DNA from: DATEGZ01 sp035279905
GTDB lineage: Bacteria; Acidobacteriota; Vicinamibacteria; Vicinamibacterales; SCN-69-37
DNA: 64,000 nt
Direction of reading: 5' to 3'
Assembly: GCA_035279905.1 (NCBI GenBank)
Contig: DATEGZ010000187.1
Span: 21,901 to 85,900, forward strand
Numbering within the stretch: the stretch's first letter is position 1; every line of letters starts with the position of its first letter. Positions 1-8,169 of the stretch are shown here, in pieces. The notes under the pieces are model-generated. The model made no database searches. It was not told the origin of the DNA and worked only from the letters and a program-made list of their open reading frames with translations. The position numbers and the translations under genes were made by a program.

Positions 1-343
1 CGACGACGCTGTTGCTCGACTCGGCGAGCGCGAAGGCGAACAGCTGCCACGGCACGAGCGCGCTGAAAGCGAACACCGGATACGGCAGCCCGTCCGACGG
101 AATCCGGCCGAGCCGGCCGAAAAAGATGCTGAAGACGACCATCGCGAGCACCGGCTGCAGGATGGCCCAGGCGACGCCGAGCGCCGTCTGCTTGTAGCGG
201 ATCTTCACCTCGCGCCACACGAGGAAGAACAGGAGCTCGCGAAACTCCCAGATCTCACCCATCCGGATGGGCACCCACCCGGCCGCCGGGGCGATCGTGT
301 GGACCGGAAGATCGGACGCGCGAGCCGCTGAAGTATGAGTCAC
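1..343 (-). CDS. ABC-2 type polysaccharide export permease, N-terminal part (cut by window start)
   Basis: The N-terminal 114 codons of a membrane protein run off the left edge of the window. Reading leftward from a GTG at 343, a short lead is followed by the block IWEFRELLFFLVWREVK, then RYKQTALGVAWAILQP and a hydrophobic helix, and later PYPVFAFSALVPWQLF. This order is characteristic of Wzm/TagG-type permeases of ABC-2 exporters, which move lipid-linked polysaccharide across the inner membrane with a separate ATPase. An ATG at 262 is a possible later start, but it leaves a very short lead before the conserved block. The gene lies 72 nt downstream of the Wzc-like gene on the same strand and fits the exopolysaccharide operon. 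The rest of the gene, and presumably its ATPase partner, are outside the window. Confidence 0.8.
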   Translation of the reverse strand, partial: MTHTSAARASDLPVHTIAPAAGWVPIRMGEIWEFRELLFFLVWREVKIRYKQTALGVAWAILQPVLAMVVFSIFFGRLGRIPSDGLPYPVFAFSALVPWQLFAFALAESSNSVV

Positions 344-415
344 GTATGGGGGAAGAATCGCAAAGGCGTGGCGGCTCGGTGAATGCCGAACCGACACGCC
401 TGGATGTTCACGTCG

Positions 416-2653
416 TCAGGCCTGATTGGCCGAGCGCTGATAGTACTTGCCATACTCCTTGCGATAGTACGGCGCATAGTAATACGCGTTACGCTCGATG
501 TTCACGCGATTGAGCACAGCGCCGATGAGCTTCGCATGGGCGCTCCGGAGCTGCTCGACGGCGGCCATCGCCGCGCGGCGCGGCGTCATCTCGGCGCCGA
601 CGACGAACAGCACGCCGCCCGCCATGTGGGCGAGCACGGCCGCGTCGGTGACCGGCATGACCGGCGGCGCGTCGATGATGATCCAGTCGTACCGGCCCTT
701 GAGCTCGTCGAGCATGATCTCGAACTTCTTCGATCCGAGCAGCTCGGCCGGGTTGGGCGGAATGTGCCCGGCCGACAGCAGCCAGAGGTTGTTGACCGAC
801 GACTGCCGCGTGGCGTCGGGCAGCGTCGTGTCGCCGACGAGGACGTTGGACAAGCCCGGCTCCTGCGACCGCCCGAGCGTCTCGTGCATCCGCGGGCGGC
901 GCATGTCCGCGTCCACGATGAGCGTGCGCTGCCCCGCCTGGGCGAGCGTGATTGCCAGGCTGCTCGAGATGACCGTCTTCCCTTCGTGCGGACCGGTGCT
1001 CGTCACGAGCACGCTGCGCGCGCCCTCCTCGGCTGAGGAGAACAGCATCGCGGTGCGCAGCGCACGGATCGCTTCCGCGAAGTTTGGCGGCACGTCGTGG
1101 TGCAGCATCGGCGCTTCGCCGGTGTCCTTGTTCTTCGTCTCGACGAGCGGAATCAGTCCGAGGAACGGCACGCCGAGGTGCGCCTTGATTTCGTCGGGCG
1201 ACTTCAGACGGCTGTCGAAGTACTCGACGCCGAAGGCCAGCAGGATGCCGAAGAAGCAGCCGCTCATCGCCGAGAACATCAGATCGCGCCGTGTCTGCGG
1301 CAGCACCGGATACCGCGGCTCTTCGGCGCGGTCGACCACCTGGATGTTCGTGCCCTGGTAGCCGCCGCTGACGCCGGTCTCCTTCGTCCGCTGCAGGAGG
1401 TCTTCGTAGAGCTTGCGATTGCTGTCGGCTTCACGCTGCAGGCTCGCGTACTCCATCGCCTTGCGATCCAGCCCGAGCGCTTCGGCCTTCTGCGCGTCGA
1501 GCTCCTTCACGAGCGCGTCTTCCTTCGTCTTGGCCGTGAGGTACTCGGCCTGGATCGATCCGACGAGCTTCTTGACCTCGGCGTCGAGCTGCACTCGGGC
1601 GGCTTCGATCTTGACCGTCTGGGCCTTCTGTTGATCGGAATTGGGCCCGTAGTTCTGCGCGGTCAAGCGCGCCTGCTCGGCCTTGGCGTCCGACATCTCG
1701 GTCTTCAGCCGCCGGACGAGCTCGTCGGCGAGCACCGCCGGCGCGGAATCGAGCGGCTCGCCGCTGGCCTGCATGCGCATGATCTGCTGGTAGATCGCTT
1801 CCTTGTCGATGCGCTGCAGGCGCGCTTCGGTCACCTGCGAGTTCAGCGCGTTCAGCTTCTGCACGACGATATTCGACTTGTCGTCAACAGCGAGCGCGTT
1901 GTGGGTCTCTTTGTAGGCCTGAAGCGCCGCGTCGCTGGCGACGACCTTCCGCTGCTGCTCTTCCAGCTGTTGCGTCAGCCACGTGTTGTCGCGCACGGAC
2001 GCGTTGCGGCGGAACTCGAGGCTCTGCCGGATGTACTGCGCGGCGAGCTCGTTGGCCGCTTTCGCGGCGTAAGCCGGGTCCGGCGACTGGAAGCTGATGT
2101 CGACCAGGCGCGAGTTGTGGACCGGCGTCACGTTGAGTCCCCCGAGGAACCCGTCGACGCGGGCGGACTGCGGCACCGATTCGTCCACGGGAGCCGCGGC
2201 GGCCGCGGGCGCCGGCGCGGGCTTCGGCCACGGCGACTTCACGAGCGCCAACGCCCGGTCGACGAGCGCGCTTGGACCGAGCGAGAAGGCGTTCTGGACC
2301 GGCACGCGTTCGGTCTGGCCGTCTTTCTCGAGCGCGTCGGCGGTGCGCAGGGCGAGCGCGCGGCTCTGCAGGATCTTGTACTGCGTCGGATAGAAGTCGT
2401 CGTCCATCCACGCCGTCTGATCCTCGAGCACGGTGTTGATCGACGACGCGCGGCGCGCGTCCTTCTCGATCAGGATCTGTGTCGTGGCCTCGTAGATGGG
2501 CACCGCGCGCAGGCTGCCGAGGACGCCCGACAGGAACAGGACGAGAAACGTCGGCAGCGCGAACCATCGCCGCTTGTGCAGAATGCGGAGGTAATCGGTC
2601 AGGTGCCAGGCCGGACCGTGGGTGTGTCGGGGAGCTGCCGGATGCGTCGCCAT
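416..2653 (-). CDS. Wzc-like polysaccharide co-polymerase with tyrosine autokinase domain
   Basis: A 745-residue inner-membrane protein controlling polysaccharide chain length and export. The N-terminus carries a Wzz domain (TDYLRILHKRRW, then a TM helix, then IYEATTQILIEKD). A long periplasmic coiled-coil region follows, and a proline-rich stretch (PRYPVLPQTRRDL) leads into the second TM helix. The C-terminal cytoplasmic BY-kinase has a Walker A motif STGPHEGKT near residue 550, Walker A' (IVDADMRRPR) and Walker B (IIIDAPPV). The tail has eight tyrosines within about 20 residues (AYYYAPYYRKEYGKYY), the usual autophosphorylation cluster. Kinase and Wzz parts are fused, as in Gram-negative Wzc/ExoP, not split as in Firmicutes. 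It sits 15 nt downstream of the Wza-like gene. Confidence 0.93.
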   Translation of the reverse strand: MATHPAAPRHTHGPAWHLTDYLRILHKRRWFALPTFLVLFLSGVLGSLRAVPIYEATTQILIEKDARRASSINTVLEDQTAWMDDDFYPTQYKILQSRALALRTADALEKDGQTERVPVQNAFSLGPSALVDRALALVKSPWPKPAPAPAAAAAPVDESVPQSARVDGFLGGLNVTPVHNSRLVDISFQSPDPAYAAKAANELAAQYIRQSLEFRRNASVRDNTWLTQQLEEQQRKVVASDAALQAYKETHNALAVDDKSNIVVQKLNALNSQVTEARLQRIDKEAIYQQIMRMQASGEPLDSAPAVLADELVRRLKTEMSDAKAEQARLTAQNYGPNSDQQKAQTVKIEAARVQLDAEVKKLVGSIQAEYLTAKTKEDALVKELDAQKAEALGLDRKAMEYASLQREADSNRKLYEDLLQRTKETGVSGGYQGTNIQVVDRAEEPRYPVLPQTRRDLMFSAMSGCFFGILLAFGVEYFDSRLKSPDEIKAHLGVPFLGLIPLVETKNKDTGEAPMLHHDVPPNFAEAIRALRTAMLFSSAEEGARSVLVTSTGPHEGKTVISSSLAITLAQAGQRTLIVDADMRRPRMHETLGRSQEPGLSNVLVGDTTLPDATRQSSVNNLWLLSAGHIPPNPAELLGSKKFEIMLDELKGRYDWIIIDAPPVMPVTDAAVLAHMAGGVLFVVGAEMTPRRAAMAAVEQLRSAHAKLIGAVLNRVNIERNAYYYAPYYRKEYGKYYQRSANQA

Positions 2654-2668
2654 TGGGGTCCGAAGCGA

Positions 2669-3508
2669 TTAGAAGATGCGCGACTTGACGGTGACGGTGT
2701 CGCCGGGCCGCACGATCGTGTCGAGCGTGACGTCTTTGACTTTCTCGTCCTTGCCGTTCACCGTCTTGCGCAGGATCTCGACGCGCTTGTCCGAGCCGCG
2801 CTCGGTGACGCCGTGCGCGAGCGTCAGGGCCTGCTTCAGCGAGATGCCGCTCGGCTCCACCGTGTAGGCGCCCGGATTCTGGACGAAGCCGCCGATGTAC
2901 ACCTGGCCGGCCTTCTTCACGAACACGCGGTCGCCGTCGCGCAATGTCAGGTCGTTCGTGCGGTTGCCGTTCTCGAGATCGCGGAACGAGCGCGTCTCGA
3001 CATTGTCGGGCGACGCGGCCGCGACGCCGGCGGGGCCCGGCGCGTTCGCGGCTTCGTGCACGACCATTACCTGATCGCCGGCCGCGGGTGTCGGCAGGCC
3101 GGCCTTGACGAGCGCCTGAAAGAGCGTCATCTCACCCGCGTAGCTGAACGTGCCGGGCGTCTTCACTTCGCCCGTGACGGTCACCGTCCGGTTCGCCGAC
3201 GGTTGCACGGCGACCGAGACCTGCGGGGGCCGGATCGCGAAGCCGCCCGTGACGAGGCCGTCGCTGATCGACGCCTCGACCTCGCGCGTCGTCAGGCCGC
3301 CCGCCTTGAGGAGCCCGAGGGGCGGAAACTTGAACGTGCCATCCGTGTCGACGAGAAATTCGCCCGACATGCCGTCGAGGCCGAACACGCTCACCTTCAG
3401 CTGATCACGCGGCGCGATCTTCGGCGCGGTCTGCCCCGCGGCGAGAAACGACACCGACGCGAGCGCGACGACCAGCGCCGCCGAACCCGTCTGCCATCTA
3501 GAAGCCAT
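2669..3508 (-). CDS. Wza-like polysaccharide export protein (poly_export + SLBB domains)
   Basis: A 279-residue exported protein that would form the periplasmic or outer-membrane channel for exopolysaccharide. It starts with a signal peptide (MASRWQTGSAALVVALASVSFLAAGQ), followed by the Poly_export domain (IAPRDQLKVSVFGLDG... FLVDTDGTFKFPPLG). Two SLBB beta-grasp segments follow (VTVTGEVKTPGTFSYAG and VYIGGFVQNPGAYTVEP). No lipobox cysteine is visible, so it is probably not an acylated Wza. The ATG at 3508 is chosen because it begins a clean signal peptide. An upstream in-frame ATG at 3595 would add a non-hydrophobic lead deep inside the neighbouring gene. It overlaps the stop of the beta-barrel gene by 11 nt, suggesting translational coupling. 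Confidence 0.9.
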   Translation of the reverse strand: MASRWQTGSAALVVALASVSFLAAGQTAPKIAPRDQLKVSVFGLDGMSGEFLVDTDGTFKFPPLGLLKAGGLTTREVEASISDGLVTGGFAIRPPQVSVAVQPSANRTVTVTGEVKTPGTFSYAGEMTLFQALVKAGLPTPAAGDQVMVVHEAANAPGPAGVAAASPDNVETRSFRDLENGNRTNDLTLRDGDRVFVKKAGQVYIGGFVQNPGAYTVEPSGISLKQALTLAHGVTERGSDKRVEILRKTVNGKDEKVKDVTLDTIVRPGDTVTVKSRIF

Positions 3509-4736
3509 ACGTAACCGAACCCCCGAGTTTGAAGCCCGTGTAGCTGCGACCGGCGACGATCGAGCTGCGCTCCGTCCAGTCGGCGTCGACGCCAAGGTGG
3601 AGATTCGCCGCGGTGCGGCAGCCGATTCCGCCGCCGTAGACGACCACGCGGTCGTTGCGCGACGCGATCTCGAGGCCGTCCGCCGCGAGCCCGGCCAGCG
3701 CCTGGTAGTTCAACGTCGTGCGGCTGATCCGGCCGATCGCATCCCACCTGGTGCCGATCGCCTGCGTGAGCGTGACGCCGCCGCCGTTGCTCACGTAGTA
3801 GGGCGACGTCAGCTCGAACGAGTACTCGACGTCGCGGTTGAACGCGACGGCGAACCGTGTCGCATCGCGCACGGTGTAGGTGACGTCGACGGCTGCGATG
3901 AGTCCCGAGTAGTCGGGCACGGCCGCGTTGAGCGCATCGAAGTGCCGGTAGCCGACGGAGGCCTTGCCGGAAATCAGGGCAAAGGGCTTGAACTCGAGCC
4001 CCGGCGCAATGCGCGAGCTGTTGCTGTCGCGGAGCGGCGAGTACTGGAAGCGATCGTGCTCGTTGGCGATCAGGACGACGAAGGTCGTGAGCGGCGTCAG
4101 GCTGTAACGCACTGTGCCGGTGACTTCCTGTTCGGTGTGGTTGAGCGCGGTCGCGAGGCGAACGTTCTCGATTGTCTGTTCTTCCGCGTATCCCAGGTCG
4201 CGGTAGGCGACGCTGGTGTCGAACGTGAGCTTCGGTCCGACCCGGAACAGCACGCCGCCGTCGCCGGACGTCGTCGTCCGCAACGCACGCGCGTCGATTT
4301 CCAGGTTCGGACGCGACCGCGTCCGCAGGTACCCGCCGGCCACGTGCGGCACGATGCGCGTGAGCACGAGATCGAGCCGTCCCTGCTGGTTGACCTCGAA
4401 CGAGCGCTGGTCGGCCAGGTCCTTGAAGTAGACCCAGCCGAGGTCGGTCCGCGAGCTGAGCCGCGCGCGGCCGATGCTGAGCCAGAGGTCCGCGCCGGGC
4501 GCGAAGGTCGCCGTGAAATCGCGCTGCGGGTCACCAGACGCGTTGAGGACGTTGCTGTCGATGCCGAAATTGCGCAGCGCGAGCCGCGGCGTGAGCCCGA
4601 CCGGTCCGAGGTGAATGGCCGCGTCCGCGCCGGGATCGTGCGCGATGTCCTGGGCCTGGACGGTGGCCGGCGAGACGATCGCCAGCACGCACGTGATGGC
4701 ACGTGCAATTCGAGAGAGACGCATGAGCGCGCTCAC
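3498..4736 (-). CDS. outer-membrane beta-barrel protein of the exopolysaccharide operon
   Basis: A 412-residue protein with a signal peptide ending VQAQ near residue 29. The rest is alternating polar/hydrophobic segments typical of an outer-membrane barrel, for example LYKDLADQRSFEVNQQGRL-like strands, GKASVGYRHFDAL and a C-terminal strand ending SVTYGF with a terminal phenylalanine. It resembles the putative beta-barrel proteins found in EPS/PEP-CTERM-type clusters, where they are thought to assist secretion. This assignment is from overall architecture and context; no catalytic motif is expected. An internal ATG at 4724 (MRLSRIAR) would also give a good signal peptide. Upstream lies the small surface protein gene, 63 nt away; downstream is the Wza-like gene with 11-nt overlap. 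Confidence 0.75.
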   Translation of the reverse strand: MSALMRLSRIARAITCVLAIVSPATVQAQDIAHDPGADAAIHLGPVGLTPRLALRNFGIDSNVLNASGDPQRDFTATFAPGADLWLSIGRARLSSRTDLGWVYFKDLADQRSFEVNQQGRLDLVLTRIVPHVAGGYLRTRSRPNLEIDARALRTTTSGDGGVLFRVGPKLTFDTSVAYRDLGYAEEQTIENVRLATALNHTEQEVTGTVRYSLTPLTTFVVLIANEHDRFQYSPLRDSNSSRIAPGLEFKPFALISGKASVGYRHFDALNAAVPDYSGLIAAVDVTYTVRDATRFAVAFNRDVEYSFELTSPYYVSNGGGVTLTQAIGTRWDAIGRISRTTLNYQALAGLAADGLEIASRNDRVVVYGGGIGCRTAANLHLGVDADWTERSSIVAGRSYTGFKLGGSVTYGF

Positions 4737-4799
4737 GATCTGTGTTGGATTGCGGTTGAGGTTGAGGTTGACGACTTCGCGAACGTGCGCGGTCGAGTG

Positions 4800-5246
4800 T
4801 TATTGACTCGCGCTGCGGGTCATGACCGCGGCCGACCCGGCGAGGCCGGCGGCGGCGGCCAGCACCCAATACGCTGCCGGAATGCGCCCGCAATCAAGAC
4901 GAGCGTTCGTCTTGACCTTCGGATCCGGCGACGCCTGAAACGGCCCGGCCGTGCACACGAGCGGCGCGTTCTTGACGCTCGTGCGAATCAGCTCGAGCAG
5001 ATACGGCTTGCCGACCGGCACTTCCTTCGCGGCGAACTGCCCTTGCGGATCGACGGGCACGACCCTCAGCACCTTGCCCGTTTCCGCATCGCGCAGCTGG
5101 ACCGCAAAGTCGGTGAGGTGCCTCGCATCGGCTCTGACGCGGCCGCTGAGCACACCAAACGCGTCCTGAGCGGCCGTCAGCGACGGCGCGCCAAGCGCGA
5201 GGAGCACACACAGAGCCGCGGCGGCGAGTCGATGGATCTTGCGCAC
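4800..5246 (-). CDS. small exported protein with carboxypeptidase-regulatory-like fold and C-terminal membrane anchor
   Basis: A 148-residue protein starting at a GTG at 5246 (VRKIHRLAAAALCVLLAL). This start gives a clean signal peptide ending LTAAQ; the frame is open much further upstream, but that overlaps the regulator gene. The mature part (FGVLSGRVRADARHLTDFAVQLRDAETGKVLRVVPVDPQGQF... VPVGKPYLLEL) looks like a transthyretin-like/carboxypeptidase-regulatory beta-sandwich. Two cysteines (LVCTAG and LDCGR) could form a disulfide. The C-terminus is a hydrophobic helix (YWVLAAAAGLAGSAAV) followed by a short basic tail, suggesting a membrane anchor. The role in polysaccharide assembly is inferred only from its place in the operon. 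Confidence 0.65.
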   Translation of the reverse strand: MRKIHRLAAAALCVLLALGAPSLTAAQDAFGVLSGRVRADARHLTDFAVQLRDAETGKVLRVVPVDPQGQFAAKEVPVGKPYLLELIRTSVKNAPLVCTAGPFQASPDPKVKTNARLDCGRIPAAYWVLAAAAGLAGSAAVMTRSASQ

Positions 5247-5338
5247 CAAGACAGTATTTTCGGGCCCCGGCGTCGTACCGGTCAAACCGCCGCGTATCAC
5301 TCGCGGCGCGGGCCGTCGCCGAATTGATACACGCGGGT

Positions 5339-6778
5339 TCATCGGCGAGCTGCCAACAGTGATCGCGCCACATTCAGCTGGCGGACCTTGCGATACAGAT
5401 TTGTACGCTGGATGCCCAGCGCCTTGGCGGCGTCGCCGACGCGGCCGTGGTGCTTGATCAGCACCGCGCTGATGCAATCGTGCTCGAACCGCGCGCGCGC
5501 GTCCCGCAGCGTCATCCCGGTGTCGACGCGCGCCGACGCGCCTTCCAGGCTCGCGTGCGCGAGCACGTCCTCGAGTTGGATCACCGAGTGTCCCGACGCG
5601 TGCATGAGCGTTTCGATGAGCGATCGGAGGTCGCGGGCGTTGCCCGGCCACGGCAGCGCTGACAGGAGCGCCATGGCCGATCGACTGAGGCCCTTCATCG
5701 GACGGCCGGCCGAGACGCAGGCGGCCCGCAGGAAGTGCACCGCCAGCAACGGGATGTCCTCGCGGCGCCGCCGCAGCGGCGGCACGTCGATGCGCAGCGC
5801 CACGAGGCGCTCGTAGAGATCCTCCCGGAGATGGCCGTCGTCGACCGAGGAATCGAGCGACGCTTCCGCGCCCGCCATCAGCCGCACGTCGACGTCGATC
5901 GTGTCGCGGCCGTCGCCGAGCTGCGCTTCGCCGTCGCGCAGCAGCCGCGCCATGCGCGCCTGAATCCGCGCCGGCACCTCGACGACGTTCGCCAGATACA
6001 ACGTGCCGCCGCGGGCTTCGAAGATCGCCCCGCCCGGCCCGATGCGCTCGACGGCGTTGCCTCTCGGCTGCGCGCGTCGCTCGACCGCGCCGCCGAACAG
6101 CCGATGCTCGAGGTCTTCGGGGCTGCCGGCGCAGTCGACGCTCACGAACGGCTGCGCGGCGCGGCCGCTCTGAGAGTGAATGGCATACGCGACGCGCGCC
6201 CGGCCCGTGCCCGGCTCGCCGCAGAGACACACGCCGCCGGCGGTATCGGCCGCGCGGCGAACGGCATCAACGACCAGGCGCATCGGCGCGGAGTGCGCGA
6301 ACAGCGAGTCGACGCCGCACGCCGGTGCCGGCTCGAGCGCGGGCGCGGCATCCTGTCGGTCGGCGACGTTGGCCAGGAGCGTCGTCACGTCGCGGCCGTC
6401 GAACGGCCACGGCAGCAGATCGACCGCGCCCAGGTGCAGCGCCTCGCCGGCGACGAGCGGATTCGACGGATCGACGATGGCGCCGATCGGCACCTGCGGA
6501 TGCTGCGCGCGGACGACGCGAATCGACGGCAGCGCGAGCCGATCGTCCGCGAGATCGACCAGGCACAGCGCGAACGATCGCGTGGCGAGCAGGCGCAGCG
6601 CGTCGGTCACGTTCACGACCGTCGTCAGCGGCAAGCCCAGTCGGCCGAGGCGCTCGCGGACGGCGGCGCGCTCGCGCGAGGCCGCCGGCACGAACAGGAT
6701 GCCGCCGGACTCTGCGGTGTCGCGGCTGTCGGCGTCTGGCGCCACCACGGTGCGTGTCGGAGTCGGGTGTGAAGCCAT
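5339..6778 (-). CDS. NtrC-family regulator with degenerate AAA+ domain
   Basis: A 479-residue protein with the layout of a sigma-54 activator: receiver-like domain (about 25-140, candidate phospho-acceptor Asp75 in LCLVDLADD), AAA+ domain (about 155-410) and Fis-type helix-turn-helix (about 425-470, RVGDAAKALGIQRTNLYRKVRQL). Key AAA+ motifs are altered. Walker A is GEPGTGRA (187-194) with Lys replaced by Arg. The GAFTGA loop expected after LFG (227-240) is absent. Walker B reads GGTLYLANV (257-265) without the acidic pair. The arginine-finger segment (REDLYERL) and WPGNARDL are kept. It therefore probably binds DNA and oligomerises, but should not hydrolyse ATP normally or contact sigma-54. 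It ends the regulatory part of the exopolysaccharide operon and lies 5 nt from the lipoprotein gene. Confidence 0.82.
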   Translation of the reverse strand: MASHPTPTRTVVAPDADSRDTAESGGILFVPAASRERAAVRERLGRLGLPLTTVVNVTDALRLLATRSFALCLVDLADDRLALPSIRVVRAQHPQVPIGAIVDPSNPLVAGEALHLGAVDLLPWPFDGRDVTTLLANVADRQDAAPALEPAPACGVDSLFAHSAPMRLVVDAVRRAADTAGGVCLCGEPGTGRARVAYAIHSQSGRAAQPFVSVDCAGSPEDLEHRLFGGAVERRAQPRGNAVERIGPGGAIFEARGGTLYLANVVEVPARIQARMARLLRDGEAQLGDGRDTIDVDVRLMAGAEASLDSSVDDGHLREDLYERLVALRIDVPPLRRRREDIPLLAVHFLRAACVSAGRPMKGLSRSAMALLSALPWPGNARDLRSLIETLMHASGHSVIQLEDVLAHASLEGASARVDTGMTLRDARARFEHDCISAVLIKHHGRVGDAAKALGIQRTNLYRKVRQLNVARSLLAARR

Positions 6779-6783
6779 CGTGA

Positions 6784-7473
6784 TTACCGGCCGCCCTTTT
6801 TCACGGGCGGGGCCGTCTTGGCGGGCGACGCGGGCTTGCTGGCGCGCGGCTTCGGCGCATCTTCTTCAGCCTTGGCCGAGACCATCTTGAACTCACCGTC
6901 GCCGTCCGGGTCCGCTTCGAGATGATCGAGCGAGCCGTCCGTCCGGTAGACGAGCCGCCGTTCCGGACGGCCACGGTGGTGCAGGTCGAGGTCGACGTTC
7001 GCGAGGAGGCCGCCCTTGTACTGTTCCCACTTGTCGGTCTTGCCGTCGCCGTCGGTGTCCTCTTCCACGCGTGCGATGACGCCGGCTTCGTAGAACTCGC
7101 GGCGGGCGATCTTCCCTTTCGCGTTCGCCTCTTCCGCGCGCGTGATCACGCTGTGGCCGTCGGGCGATCCAGCCGGTGCGGCGCCGTTGGTGATCGGCTC
7201 GTAGTATTCCCAGCGATCAGGCTTGCCGCTGCCGTCGCGATCGATCTCGATCGACTTCACGAGCACGCCATCCATGTAGGCGCGCGTGTCGACCTTGCCG
7301 TCGCCGTCGCGATCGAAGTCGAGCTCCGAGAGCTTGCCGTTCTGCTGGCTGTAGGTCGCCGTCGGCTTGGCGGCCTCGTCGGCGGCCGGGCGCGGCGCGG
7401 TCGATCCCTGACACGCGGACGTGAAGGCCGCAGCCAGCAGCAGAAACCGGAGACGGTGAGCGATGAGTGGCAC
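6784..7473 (-). CDS. lipoprotein with DxDxDG calcium-binding-like repeats
   Basis: A 229-residue predicted lipoprotein. The signal peptide ends in a lipobox-like TSAC|Q near residue 22. The mature protein contains about five repeats of roughly 30-40 residues centred on EF-hand/thrombospondin-3-like loops: DFDRDGDGKVD, EIDRDGSGKPD, DTDGDGKTD and EADPDGDGE, plus a decayed copy (DLDLHHRGRP). Each is followed by an aromatic-rich strand such as RWEYYEP or KWEQYKGG. The C-terminal 30 residues are Pro/Ala/Lys-rich (KPRASKPASPAKTAPPVKKGGR) and probably disordered. The repeats suggest calcium-dependent folding at the cell surface. A role in sensing or binding polysaccharide is only inferred from the operon, where it lies between the NusG-like gene and the degenerate regulator. 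Confidence 0.8.
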   Translation of the reverse strand: MPLIAHRLRFLLLAAAFTSACQGSTAPRPAADEAAKPTATYSQQNGKLSELDFDRDGDGKVDTRAYMDGVLVKSIEIDRDGSGKPDRWEYYEPITNGAAPAGSPDGHSVITRAEEANAKGKIARREFYEAGVIARVEEDTDGDGKTDKWEQYKGGLLANVDLDLHHRGRPERRLVYRTDGSLDHLEADPDGDGEFKMVSAKAEEDAPKPRASKPASPAKTAPPVKKGGR

Positions 7474-7547
7474 GAGTAGAGGGAGCTTCGCCCCGTCACT
7501 TACAGGCAGTGACCGGGCACCATCACGACGAGCGGCCGCCTGCTGCC

Positions 7548-8060
7548 TTAGCAGGGACGAACGTCGGCCGCGTCGACTTCGACGCTGACCGCTTGACCGA
7601 TGAGGTCAACGGCCAGGATCAGCCTTGCGTGCGAGCCTTTGCGAACGAGTCGTCCAACGACGCCGCGCAGCGGTCCCCAGACCACCTCGACGCGCGCGCC
7701 CTCGTGGATCAGCGGGCACGGGTCGTAGCGCAGCTCGCTCGTGACGAGCGTCCGAATGGCTTCAATCTCTTCGTTGGGAATCGCGAGCGGCCGTCCGTCA
7801 GCAGACACGAGGCTGACGACGCCCGAGCACTTGAGCACGGGCAGCGACGCCGCCGGGTCGATGCGGGTGAAGCAGTATCCGGGAAAGAGCGGCCATTCGA
7901 TCTTCTTCTTCCGGTCTTTCCAGCGACTCCACCGCGTACAGGTCGGCAGAAACGCCTCGATGTGCTTCTCCTGAAGCTGCTGCAGGACGGTGCCTTCGTG
8001 GCGGGAACGTGTCCAGACGGCAAACCACGGGGGAGCGGGCGCTGCTTGGTCGACCAACAC
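7548..8060 (-). CDS. specialised NusG paralogue (RfaH/UpxY/LoaP-like antiterminator)
   Basis: A 170-residue protein with an N-terminal NGN domain (WFAVWTRSRHEGTVLQQLQ... FLPTCTRW... WPLFPGYCFTRI) and a C-terminal KOW domain (EGARVEVVWGPLRGVVGRLVR). Housekeeping NusG is normally next to secE and ribosomal genes. This copy instead leads a long exopolysaccharide operon, the usual position of RfaH, UpxY and LoaP factors, which travel with RNA polymerase and stop premature termination in the operon that encodes them. The start is a GTG at 8060; the NGN domain begins almost at once, so no much later start is possible. It lies only about 5 nt from the start site predicted from the sigma-54 promoter at 8076-8092. 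Confidence 0.88.
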   Translation of the reverse strand: MLVDQAAPAPPWFAVWTRSRHEGTVLQQLQEKHIEAFLPTCTRWSRWKDRKKKIEWPLFPGYCFTRIDPAASLPVLKCSGVVSLVSADGRPLAIPNEEIEAIRTLVTSELRYDPCPLIHEGARVEVVWGPLRGVVGRLVRKGSHARLILAVDLIGQAVSVEVDAADVRPC

Positions 8061-8075
8061 GGCGGTCTCACTTTG

Positions 8076-8092
8076 AGCAACGGCCGTACCAG
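8076..8092 (-). promoter_or_regulatory. near-consensus sigma-54 (-24/-12) promoter of the exopolysaccharide operon
   Basis: On the minus strand the sequence reads CTGGTACGGCCGTTGCT, differing from the sigma-54 consensus YTGGCACGRNNNTTGCW at a single base (T for C). The invariant GG (8090-8089) and GC (8078-8077) are separated by exactly 10 bases. The predicted start site is near 8065, about 5 nt before the GTG of the NusG-like gene. The fit was judged by eye. Confidence 0.75.
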
Positions 8093-8124
8093 AGTGATAC
8101 GGACGCGCCAGGAGACCTTGACCG

Positions 8125-8169
8125 CGTGAATCGAAGGGTTTCCTTCGTGAATCGGAGGAAATTCGTGAG
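8125..8169. promoter_or_regulatory. dyad with flanking direct repeats upstream of the sigma-54 promoter (putative activator site)
   Basis: A perfect inverted repeat CGAAGG-N4-CCTTCG lies at 8132-8147. It is flanked by two direct copies of CGTGAATCG (8125-8133 and 8146-8154, 21 nt apart), with a partial third copy (TTCGTGAGC) near 8162-8169. The dyad centre is about 75 bp upstream of the predicted start site, the usual place for an enhancer-binding-protein site. The 193-nt gap 8061-8253 holds this element and the promoter; nothing else was recognised in it. Confidence 0.5.

Noticed and set aside
1097..3514. 805-codon plus-strand frame opposite wzc- and wza-like genes
   Set aside because: Extremely Arg/Leu/Val/Asp-rich shadow without domains.
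5294..5330. GTATCA-N25-TGATAC inverted repeat before the small surface-protein gene
   Set aside because: Short arms, long spacer and no promoter with good hexamers beside it; could be chance.
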